Assembly: GCA_016194835.1 (NCBI GenBank)
Contig: JACQAU010000319.1
Coordinates: 1-5,369 of the forward strand
Direction: 5' to 3'
Length of the DNA stretch: 5,369 nucleotides
From: Deltaproteobacteria bacterium
Lineage (GTDB): Bacteria > Bdellovibrionota > UBA1018
Under the pieces are notes generated by a model. It worked only from the letters and a program-made list of their open reading frames with translations. It was not told the origin of the DNA and searched no databases. Position 1 is the stretch's first letter. Each line of letters opens with the position of its first letter. This document shows, in pieces, positions 1 to 5,369 of the stretch. Made by a program: the position numbers and the translations under genes.

Positions 1-1043
1 CTATAAGGAAAGACATGGAGCCTAGTCCAAGGTAAGTACTCTAGGGCATGCACGGTCCAATCGAAATCTTGTTCAGTCTCTCCTGGAAATCCAGTAATTA
101 TGTCCATTCCTATAAACACTCCCCCCACTACATTGTCAGCTAATTTTGAAATACTACAAAGTGATTTATGAACATCTTGAGCTGTATATTTACGTTTCAT
201 CAATTTTAGTATTTTTGAGCAAGGGCTCTGAAGCGAAACATGAAAATGATTGCAAAACTTAGGTGCAGTTCTTGCCCAAGTTAACATTTTAGAATTTATA
301 TCCAATGGATCTAATGAACTAACTCTAAGTCTTTCTAATTTAGTCTCACTACAAATAGTTTGTAAAAGTTCTAAGAGTTTAGATTGCTTGGCCCAGTCTT
401 TTCCGTAATCACCTAAATTAGTGCCTGTTAAAACAATTTCTTTAGTTCCATTTTGCACGAGTGAGTTTATATAACTAATGACATCAGCAATAGCTAAACT
501 TCTGCTTGGTCCTCGTCCATATGGAATAATACAAAATGTACAAAAGGCATTGCATCCTTCTTGAATTTTAAGGAAAACCCTAGCTCTAGCTGTGCTATCT
601 TTATAAATAAACTCAGGAGGAAACAAAGTGTCTTGTACCAATGGCCATTCACGATCCATGGGGTGTCTAGATAAAAATTCTTGAACTCCAACGGGATGAA
701 AGTCGCGATTTAAAGTTTGTATAATTTTATTTTTACCTTTGTTACCTAAAATAAAATTATTTTTTTTGTGATATTTTTCTGGATTAACTTCAGCAGAACA
801 ACCAGCTACCAATATTTTTGCCTGTGGATAAAGTGTTGATAGTTTTTTAACTGTTTTAACACTTTGTTTGTCTGCTGTATCAGTGACTGTGCAAGTATTA
901 ACGATACAGAGACTTACTTCTTCAGTTTTTGGGTGCTCAAAAGAAGCTTTGGTCCAACCATGTTTGACAAGTTCACTTTCGATAAACTGGCTATCAAAAT
1001 AATTTGCTTTACACCCAAAAGTTTTAATAAGGTAGGATTTCAT
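1..1043 (-). CDS. mtaB: MtaB-type tRNA t6A37 methylthiotransferase (3' end beyond window)
   Basis: This radical-SAM enzyme of the MiaB/MtaB family converts t6A at position 37 of ANN-decoding tRNAs to ms2t6A, using two [4Fe-4S] clusters and S-adenosylmethionine. The frame is open from the ATG at 1041-1043 to the window edge, giving 347 codons without a stop. The N-terminal UPF0004 domain carries the auxiliary-cluster cysteines C11 (TFGCKAN), C51 (NTCTVTDTAD) and C82 (VAGCSAE). The radical-SAM triad is C164, C168 and C171 (GCNAFCTFCIIPYGRG). LTGTNLGDYG, SSLDP, GFPGETEQDF and the terminal HVFPY are family landmarks. TFGCKAN and NTCTVT fit MtaB (YqeV) better than MiaB or RimO. The C-terminal TRAM domain must lie off the left edge, since the family usually has about 430 residues. 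The start overlaps the mnmA stop in TAATG, and upstream there is only a weak ribosome site, so translation is probably coupled. Two conserved spots differ: QSP for QSG at 272-274 and RSL for RSR at 181-183. Confidence 0.93.
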   Translation of the reverse strand, partial: MKSYLIKTFGCKANYFDSQFIESELVKHGWTKASFEHPKTEEVSLCIVNTCTVTDTADKQSVKTVKKLSTLYPQAKILVAGCSAEVNPEKYHKKNNFILGNKGKNKIIQTLNRDFHPVGVQEFLSRHPMDREWPLVQDTLFPPEFIYKDSTARARVFLKIQEGCNAFCTFCIIPYGRGPSRSLAIADVISYINSLVQNGTKEIVLTGTNLGDYGKDWAKQSKLLELLQTICSETKLERLRVSSLDPLDINSKMLTWARTAPKFCNHFHVSLQSPCSKILKLMKRKYTAQDVHKSLCSISKLADNVVGGVFIGMDIITGFPGETEQDFDWTVHALEYLPWTRLHVFPY

Positions 1044-2017
1044 TAAATATACTCTAAATATGCTCTATAGGACCGCTTTTTTCTATAAAACTTTGCCTTA
1101 CACGAAAAAGCTTGTATACCTTTAGGTGGCCTAATCCAGTTTATTTTTTCAGCTGTTAATGCGCTCTGGTACAAATCTTTTTCTGATCCTACAATGAGAA
1201 CATGTCTTTTTGTATCAAAACCAATTACAAAATATTGCTCAGATTCTTTTACGGTTAGTTGCAGGCCTTTGCGCTGACCTATTGTATATCGATAAAGCCC
1301 GTCATGTTCGCCAATATATGTGCCATCTTTAGTTTGCACTGAACCTCGTGGTCTTAATGACGGAGCTACCTGAGTTTCTAAAAAAGCCTTGTAGCCTTCA
1401 TCTTCTATAAAGCATATTTCTTGACTATCGGCTTTCGTGGCAACAGCTAATCCAAACTCTTCAGCTAACTTTCTTACCATTTTTTTAGGAATCCCTCCTA
1501 ATGGCATAAGAGTTTTCTGTAGTGCCTTTTGTGAAAGTCCAAAAAGAAAGTAACTTTGATCTTTTTGTGGATCTACAGCCTTAAATAAACGAGATGAGTT
1601 ACTAACGGTATCTTGAACGACTTGTGCGTAATGCCCTGTTGCTACCAGATCACAGCCTAATTCTTCAGCTTTTTGAAATAAGTAATTAAATTTAATTTTA
1701 TTATTACATTCTACACATGGATTTGGTGTTCGACTCTGCAAGTATTCGTGTATAAAATAATCTATTACTTTTGCTCTAAAAACTTCTTCTGTATTAATTA
1801 TATAAAAAGGTGCATTAATTTTATCACACACACGTCTTGCGTCATTAGCATCTATTGGCGAACAACAACGACTTCCAAAATTTGCAAGATTGGTATCACG
1901 CAGATTCATATGAACACCAATGACATCATAGCCTTGGTTTTTTAAGAGTGCGGCTGTTACTGAGCTATCTACGCCACCACTCATAGCTACTAACACTTTT
2001 TGGTTACTCTGGGTCAC
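1043..2017 (-). CDS. mnmA: tRNA-specific 2-thiouridylase MnmA, C-terminally short
   Basis: MnmA adenylates and then thiolates U34 of the Lys, Glu and Gln tRNAs (s2U34), using sulfur passed on from a cysteine desulfurase. The ATP PP-loop SGGVDSS is at residues 13-19. TPNPCVECN at 97-105 holds C101 and C104; C104 aligns with the E. coli catalytic C102. SQEICFIED at 198-206 holds C202, equivalent to E. coli C199. ATGHYA (126-131), KDQSYFL (152-158) and YTIGQRKGL (244-252) are family signatures. The cysteine pair at 101/104 plus C202 is the CxxC+C form of the family. Translation starts at GTG 2015-2017, decided by a strong Shine-Dalgarno inside the 3' end of the desulfurase gene. The protein has 324 residues against about 360-370 usually: it stops shortly after CKAKFYRKK (306-314), so the last strands of the C-terminal beta-barrel (the GQ..VFY and GGG segments) are absent. 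The catalytic core is intact, so activity is plausible. Confidence 0.95.
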   Translation of the reverse strand: MTQSNQKVLVAMSGGVDSSVTAALLKNQGYDVIGVHMNLRDTNLANFGSRCCSPIDANDARRVCDKINAPFYIINTEEVFRAKVIDYFIHEYLQSRTPNPCVECNNKIKFNYLFQKAEELGCDLVATGHYAQVVQDTVSNSSRLFKAVDPQKDQSYFLFGLSQKALQKTLMPLGGIPKKMVRKLAEEFGLAVATKADSQEICFIEDEGYKAFLETQVAPSLRPRGSVQTKDGTYIGEHDGLYRYTIGQRKGLQLTVKESEQYFVIGFDTKRHVLIVGSEKDLYQSALTAEKINWIRPPKGIQAFSCKAKFYRKKRSYRAYLEYI

Positions 2018-3212
2018 TTTTTTCCTCCTTCAGCTCTCGTATACGTTTTACTACTAATTCAAGAATATTTATAAATTTTTCTAACTCATTCCAGGTATTC
2101 GAGCAAGATAACGAAACCCTAAGCGAAGCCAATGCATGAGCCTTTGATCTACCCATAGCTAAAAGAACATGAGATGGTTTAAGTGTACCACTTGAACATG
2201 CTGACCCCGCACTGAGAGAAAAACCTTCTAAATCCAAAGCCATTACCAGGCTTTCGCTATCTATGTTATCGAAACTAATGTTTAAAGTATTTGCTATTCT
2301 GGCAACTCCCTCACCATTGATTATTACGCCAGGAATTTTCTTACAAATTTCTGATTGCAATCTTTCTCGCAATGGCAAAACCTTAGCTGTAAAATCTGTT
2401 AAATTAATATCTTGTGCAGCCAGTCCGGCAGCATAGATACCAAGTAGGTTTTCTGTCCCTCCCCTACGCCCTTTTTCCTGATATCCTAAAATTAATGGGG
2501 AAATAATGGCATCATGCCAAAGAATGCCATTGCCCATAAGTCCACCGATTTTATGCGAAGAAAAAGTAACGAAATCTGCTCCGAGTTCATTTATATTGGT
2601 TTTAATTTTGCCCCATGCTTGCACTGCGTCTACATGCCAAGAAATGTTTTTACCAGACAAATAAGGTTTAACTTTCTCTAAAGGAGTAATTACTCCGGTT
2701 TCATTATTAACCCATAATGTACTTAGCAAAACAGTTTCTTGTTTTATGAGTTCATCTAAAGCTGAAATAACTGGAATTCCATTTTTATCAACCGGTAAAA
2801 AACTAACCTGTATGCCTTTGCCCTGGCACCACTTTGTCATCTGTAAAACACTATCATGCTCTACAGTAGTTGTAATCCAATGAGGGTTTTTACCTGCTAA
2901 GCAGAGTGGTTCTAAAACTGAACGAATAGCTAACTGGTTTGATTCAGTACCAGAAGAAGTAAAGCAAAGTTGTTCAGACTGATCTGCTATGTTTAGACTC
3001 GAAGCTATTGCTTCTCTAGATGAAGCTAGAATGCGTTTTGATTCTCTACCGTGCCAGTGGATACTAGACGCATTAGATTGGTAGCCATGAATAAAACGTT
3101 CTAAATTATTCTTGACACTCAAACACAGCGGATAATTTGCATTTGCATCAAGATAAATCGCGCGCTTTTGGAGAAGGTTGAACTCCTGCTGTAGGTTGTG
3201 CACCTGGGACAT
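2004..3212 (-). CDS. iscS: NifS/IscS-type cysteine desulfurase
   Basis: This PLP enzyme (fold type I, class V aminotransferase family) turns L-cysteine into alanine and leaves a persulfide on an active-site cysteine for tRNA thiolation and Fe-S assembly. K221 in SSHKIGG is the Schiff-base lysine. H119 (VEHDSVL) should stack on PLP, D195 and Q198 (HVDAVQAWG) bind the ring, and RRGGTEN is at 249-255. The persulfide cysteine is C339 in SAGSACSSG, the IscS/NifS-like loop. The 402-residue length is normal. The conserved beginning (YLD.N) is only reached at residue 20, so there is a 19-residue leader, written within the 3' end of the upstream regulator gene. The ATG at 3210-3212 has only a modest AAAGG about 11 bases upstream. 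Some motifs are less standard: YLDANANYP instead of YLDNNATTP, and KIGGLMGNG instead of KIYGPKGIG. Its placement directly before mnmA, with no iscU, suggests a job like Bacillus YrvO, which feeds MnmA directly. The symbol is by family; nifS or yrvO would also fit. Confidence 0.93.
   Translation of the reverse strand: MSQVHNLQQEFNLLQKRAIYLDANANYPLCLSVKNNLERFIHGYQSNASSIHWHGRESKRILASSREAIASSLNIADQSEQLCFTSSGTESNQLAIRSVLEPLCLAGKNPHWITTTVEHDSVLQMTKWCQGKGIQVSFLPVDKNGIPVISALDELIKQETVLLSTLWVNNETGVITPLEKVKPYLSGKNISWHVDAVQAWGKIKTNINELGADFVTFSSHKIGGLMGNGILWHDAIISPLILGYQEKGRRGGTENLLGIYAAGLAAQDINLTDFTAKVLPLRERLQSEICKKIPGVIINGEGVARIANTLNISFDNIDSESLVMALDLEGFSLSAGSACSSGTLKPSHVLLAMGRSKAHALASLRVSLSCSNTWNELEKFINILELVVKRIRELKEEKSDPE
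2024..2030 (-). promoter_or_regulatory. Shine-Dalgarno of mnmA inside the desulfurase gene
   Basis: On the minus strand AAGGAGG is followed by six A residues and then the GTG start of mnmA at 2017. This near-perfect anti-16S match fixes the non-ATG start. The same bases encode the KEEK stretch near the C-terminus of the desulfurase, which overlaps mnmA by 14 bases. MnmA may therefore be translated well on its own as well as by coupling. Confidence 0.85.
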
Positions 3213-3669
3213 GTGTGGCTTCGCCTTTAGTCGTTGCTTTTGGTAATTCCTGAGTACCCTTAGCTTTCCTAATCAGATCGCCAACTGATGCTGTAATAAG
3301 ATACTCGTGCATGATTTGTCCTAGATTTTCAAAATATGTTTTTGTTAAGAGAAACTCAACAGTATCGCTCTTACTATCTCCTGTACCAACAAGATCACGC
3401 GCCGGATTGATGTTTTCGCCCACGCTAATTAAAACATCTTTTATAGAAATTTCATCCATTATGCGGGCTAAAACGTATCCGCCACCTGGTCCACGTACGC
3501 TTTTGACTACCGAGCCTTTTCTTAGTCTCCTAAAAAGTTGCTCCAAGTAGTGCAAAGAAATTCTTTGACGTTCAGAAATTTCTTGCAAGCGAACTGGTCT
3601 GCCATTTGAGTTAAACGTTAAATCCAAAATTGCTCGGACGGCATACCGTCCTTTTGAGGTCAATCTCAT
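3148..3669 (-). CDS. Rrf2-family regulator, IscR-like but without cysteines
   Basis: This is a winged-helix transcription factor of the Rrf2 family (IscR, CymR, NsrR), first gene of the operon and so probably autoregulatory. Residues 1-68 are very close to E. coli IscR: MRLTSKGRYAV at the start, ISERQ.ISL.YLEQLF.RLRK in the HTH, and VRGPGGGYVLA in the wing. E43, Q44 and R59, important for IscR site choice, are kept; residue 40 is His rather than Ser. The 173-residue protein contains no cysteine. Aligned by eye, IscR ligands C92 and C98 correspond to D92 and D98 (RDLVGTGD), and C104 and H107 are also lost. It therefore cannot bind the IscR-type [2Fe-2S] cluster. Residues about 138-173 form a Pro/Thr/Lys-rich, probably disordered tail that overlaps the desulfurase gene by 65 bases. 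The ATG at 3667-3669 has GGGAGAG six bases upstream. Context (regulator, desulfurase, mnmA) matches cymR-yrvO-mnmA of Bacillus, whose CymR also lacks cysteines, so I give no symbol. Confidence 0.9.
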   Translation of the reverse strand: MRLTSKGRYAVRAILDLTFNSNGRPVRLQEISERQRISLHYLEQLFRRLRKGSVVKSVRGPGGGYVLARIMDEISIKDVLISVGENINPARDLVGTGDSKSDTVEFLLTKTYFENLGQIMHEYLITASVGDLIRKAKGTQELPKATTKGEATHVPGAQPTAGVQPSPKARDLS

Positions 3670-3683
3670 ATTTTACTCTCCCT

Positions 3684-3715
3684 TTTTCCTCAATTAAAGT
3701 ACTCAGTATGGTTAT
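3684..3715 (-). promoter_or_regulatory. Possible operator of the Rrf2 regulator (inverted half-sites)
   Basis: Read on the minus strand, ATAACCATA is followed 14 bases later by TGAGGAAAA. These fit the two arms (WWWWCCNYA and TRNGGWWWW) of the IscR type 2 consensus as I recall it, but that consensus has 7 bases between arms, not 14. The pair lies between the probable promoter and the ribosome site, where a repressor would sit. It could easily be chance in AT-rich DNA. Confidence 0.25.
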
Positions 3716-3737
3716 CATGGTGTATCTAGTGCGTCAA
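3711..3737 (-). promoter_or_regulatory. Probable promoter of the sulfur-tRNA operon
   Basis: On the minus strand TTGACG (3732-3737) is a five-of-six match to the -35 hexamer. The best -10 candidate is GATAAC (3711-3716), with a short 15-base spacing. CATACT (3705-3710) is another, with a spacing that is too long. The position, 40-70 bases before the regulator start, suits a promoter for all four genes, since no other gap exists between them. Confidence 0.4.
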
Positions 3738-3754
3738 CTACTATTCTTTATTTT

Positions 3755-3783
3755 TTAACTCAATTTTTATTTTCTAATTATCT
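3755..3783 (+). promoter_or_regulatory. Weak candidate promoter of the plus-strand gene
   Basis: TTAACT (3755-3760) and TTATCT (3778-3783) are spaced by 17 bases in a very AT-rich stretch, and would give a leader of about 30 bases before the GTG at 3824. In DNA this rich in A and T such matches arise easily. The whole space 3670-3823 between the divergent starts is 154 bases and shows no hairpin or riboswitch that I can recognise. Confidence 0.25.
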
Positions 3784-3808
3784 ATTGCCATATAGCCGAA
3801 AAAGCATT

Positions 3809-3814
3809 GAAAGG
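3809..3814 (+). promoter_or_regulatory. Shine-Dalgarno that decides the start of the plus-strand gene
   Basis: GAAAGG lies nine bases before GTG 3824-3826. The alternative start, TTG at 3785, has no purine-rich site in the AT-rich bases before it. I therefore prefer GTG 3824, which drops 13 residues from the longest reading frame. Confidence 0.5.
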
Positions 3815-3823
3815 TTTAAACCC

Positions 3824-4726
3824 GTGAGTTCGACTAAATCAAAAAGCAATGATAATGAAATTGTTATAGAAATCAATCACTTAAATGATAAAAAAGCTGC
3901 TCCCTTGAATGATCTTTTAAATAAAAAGAAGCTAAATCCACTAGAGGACCATACGACTGGATTGCCATTGCAACCCATAGCTTTAGACCAAAAAGCCGAT
4001 CCAGTAGCAACATCAATAGTAGCGAAATCAGCTAATGATGCAGTAAGTGCATCAGAAATAGATATTCAGGTTTCTGATACGACAGGATTTGAATTTGAAG
4101 TAATACTAAAACCAGGCGAAAAACCACCAGATATAGCCAGGAAAACAAAAAAAACTCCTCTCAAAATCGCTTCTACTACAAACGGTACGTCACCATCTAT
4201 TCAAAGAGGTAGTAGAAAAAATTATAAAGAACAAAAAGCCACTGAAATTGTCATTTGGGAGCTGGGGCAATTAGAAACTCAGAAAGATCCGCTAGCTTTA
4301 GGAATAAAATTTTTATTTCAATCAGGTGTAAAAAATATCTTATTTTTGTCAATTCAACCAGATCCGGGTGGTTCGGCAATACCTCATTTTCAAAGCTCTG
4401 CTACTGTGAGTCCGCGTGAAAGGCTTATGCTTTGGACAGGATTGAAATGGCAACCCCGCATTGTTCCAGATGTATGGAATCAGTTTGTAAAAACTGGTTT
4501 TGTCGAGTTACCGCCCCCAGCAACAATGACAAACATAATGAGCACAAGAAATGTTATTCGTGGAGCTTTTGGAATAACACATCAAGAATGGTTAAGTCTA
4601 ATTCGTGTAGGCGAACTTTCTTCGTGTCGTGGGGTGATTGCTGCTATTTCAGAAAAGAGTTTAAAAGACGTCGCTCTTGAAACTCTTAAAATTCTGGGGC
4701 AGACTGTACTAAAAAAAGCCGCATAA
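3824..4726 (+). CDS. Protein of unknown function, disordered N-terminus plus compact C-terminal domain
   Basis: I do not recognise this 300-residue protein (313 if it starts at TTG 3785). Roughly the first 140 residues are rich in Lys, Asp, Asn, Ser, Thr and Pro, without long hydrophobic runs, and look disordered. From ATEIVIWELGQLE onward a folded domain of about 150 residues begins, with hydrophobic strands (KNILFLSIQP, CRGVIAAIS), a Trp-rich middle (LMLWTGLKWQPRIVPDVWNQF) and a final helix (LKDVALETLKILGQTVL). The strand-helix alternation loosely recalls small sensory domains such as GAF, but there is no signature, so this is speculation. No signal peptide or membrane segment is seen, so it is probably cytoplasmic. 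It is transcribed away from the regulator-desulfurase-mnmA operon and shares its 154-base control region, so the same regulator could control it. It ends three bases before the stop of a convergent gene. Homologues would be needed to assign a role. Confidence 0.8.
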   Translation: MSSTKSKSNDNEIVIEINHLNDKKAAPLNDLLNKKKLNPLEDHTTGLPLQPIALDQKADPVATSIVAKSANDAVSASEIDIQVSDTTGFEFEVILKPGEKPPDIARKTKKTPLKIASTTNGTSPSIQRGSRKNYKEQKATEIVIWELGQLETQKDPLALGIKFLFQSGVKNILFLSIQPDPGGSAIPHFQSSATVSPRERLMLWTGLKWQPRIVPDVWNQFVKTGFVELPPPATMTNIMSTRNVIRGAFGITHQEWLSLIRVGELSSCRGVIAAISEKSLKDVALETLKILGQTVLKKAA

Positions 4727-4729
4727 GCG

Positions 4730-5369
4730 TTAGTTCACACAATACATTGGCAAATGTGCTAAGCATGTGTTTGGAATTCTTTCGTAGATTTTCACATTAT
4801 TACACTGATAAATCAGATGAAACGCGTTTATTATTAGCGTATTATCATCCGTAAGTACACAATCTACCAGCTTTTCACTTTTACCTATTTTTAAAGCAGG
4901 TAACTCCTGTGCCCACATAAGATGTGTCAAGTGTGGAACAATCGCACTAGAGCTTGCCCAGGTTTTTTCTTTCAAACTAGGAAGCAAAACTTTCGTCAAC
5001 CACATATGATGAGAGCTAGGAATGTTTCTTCTTATTCTAAAAATTTCAGACCTATCAAACATTGCAAATCCCCAAAAACAAATCCAAATACTAAGAAAAA
5101 TTTTTTTATTGATATTCTTAATGCTTAAAAACTTTTCAAAATTTAAACACGCCAGTGGCAATGCCCAGAATAACCCGACGGAAGGCTCTATTGCATAATG
5201 AAAAATTTTATTCACACGACTATCTCCAACACTTAAAAAAAGCATCAAATAACCAGGCAGCGCTGCCAATAGACATCTCCAATTAAAAACAGGTAAGAAA
5301 CAAAGTGATGCCAAAGTGATGAATAAAAATTTCAACCTTGCATAACCTAAAATATATTTCCAAAACAAA
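4730..5369 (-). CDS. C-terminal part of a multi-pass membrane protein, DUF2079-like
   Basis: This reading frame is open to the right edge. The first possible start (TTG at 5366-5368) is at the very border, so the true start almost certainly lies outside. The 213 codons visible encode about four membrane segments: FLFITLASLCFLPVF, CLLAALPGYLMLFLSV, LFWALPLACLNF and IFLSIWICFWGFAMF. They are followed by a soluble C-terminal part of about 100 residues. The order of features (P.FNWRCLLAALPGYLMLFLS, then KIFHYAIEPSVG, a last helix, and a soluble SSSAIVPHLTH...DCVLTD part) resembles the end of DUF2079, a family of predicted integral membrane proteins related in topology to GT-C glycosyltransferases. 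The assignment rests on pattern memory, and any enzymatic role is unproven. It converges on the upstream plus-strand gene with three bases between stops and appears unrelated in function to the tRNA operon. Confidence 0.75.
   Translation of the reverse strand, partial: LFWKYILGYARLKFLFITLASLCFLPVFNWRCLLAALPGYLMLFLSVGDSRVNKIFHYAIEPSVGLFWALPLACLNFEKFLSIKNINKKIFLSIWICFWGFAMFDRSEIFRIRRNIPSSHHMWLTKVLLPSLKEKTWASSSAIVPHLTHLMWAQELPALKIGKSEKLVDCVLTDDNTLIINAFHLIYQCNNVKIYERIPNTCLAHLPMYCVN

Noticed and set aside
494..691. Minus-strand 65-codon frame inside mtaB
   Set aside because: The region is explained by the MtaB frame, which carries the Fe-S cysteine motifs; this frame is a by-product.
864..1046. 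Plus-strand 60-codon open frame opposite mtaB
   Set aside because: It lies antisense to a strongly conserved radical-SAM gene and has no family resemblance; it is a shadow of that gene.
3311..3550. Plus-strand 79-codon frame opposite the Rrf2 regulator
   Set aside because: It is antisense to a clearly conserved HTH and dimerisation region, with no ribosome site or recognisable domain.
3785..3823. TTG 3785 as the start of the plus-strand gene
   Set aside because: No Shine-Dalgarno precedes it, while GTG 3824 has GAAAGG nine bases upstream; it remains possible.
4742..4775. Small inverted repeats (ACATT/AATGT and TGCT/AGCA) considered as a terminator
   Set aside because: The stems are 4-5 base pairs, AT-rich, without a T tract, and lie within the coding part of the minus-strand gene.
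4922..5128. Plus-strand 68-codon frame opposite the membrane protein gene
   Set aside because: The minus strand encodes clear membrane helices here; the plus frame has no ribosome site or recognisable features.

Overview
The window is an AT-rich bacterial stretch, almost fully coding, with no RNA genes, insertion sequences, CRISPR arrays or long repeats. The protein sequences look like those of a Gram-negative, proteobacteria-like or deltaproteobacteria-like organism. The regulator's DNA-binding half closely resembles Escherichia coli IscR, while the gene order resembles the cymR-yrvO-mnmA order of Bacillus. The exact lineage cannot be fixed from this sequence; a low-GC Bdellovibrionota-type or other former deltaproteobacterial genome is only a guess.

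Positions 3669 down to 1 (minus strand) form one tight operon of four genes: an IscR/Rrf2-type regulator, a NifS/IscS-type cysteine desulfurase, the tRNA 2-thiouridylase MnmA and the tRNA methylthiotransferase MtaB, which runs off the left edge. Every junction overlaps: 65 bases, 14 bases, and a one-base TAATG stop/start. The logic is sulfur delivery to tRNA. The desulfurase takes sulfur from cysteine, MnmA puts it on U34 (s2U), and MtaB, a radical-SAM Fe-S enzyme, adds a methylthio group to t6A37. No IscU scaffold or other Fe-S assembly gene lies between them.

Positions 3670-3823 are a short AT-rich divergent control region. It holds a probable operon promoter, a possible operator over the transcription start, and the leader of a plus-strand gene. 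That gene (3824-4726) encodes a 300-residue protein of unknown function, with a charged, low-complexity N-terminal half and a compact C-terminal domain. It ends three bases from a convergent minus-strand gene (4730 to the right edge) that encodes the C-terminal part of a multi-pass membrane protein resembling the DUF2079 family.

The most notable points are: an IscR-like regulator with no cysteine at all, with aspartates apparently at two of the Fe-S ligand positions; an MnmA whose C-terminal barrel domain is cut short at a clean overlap with mtaB; and an unrecognised protein divergent from the operon.
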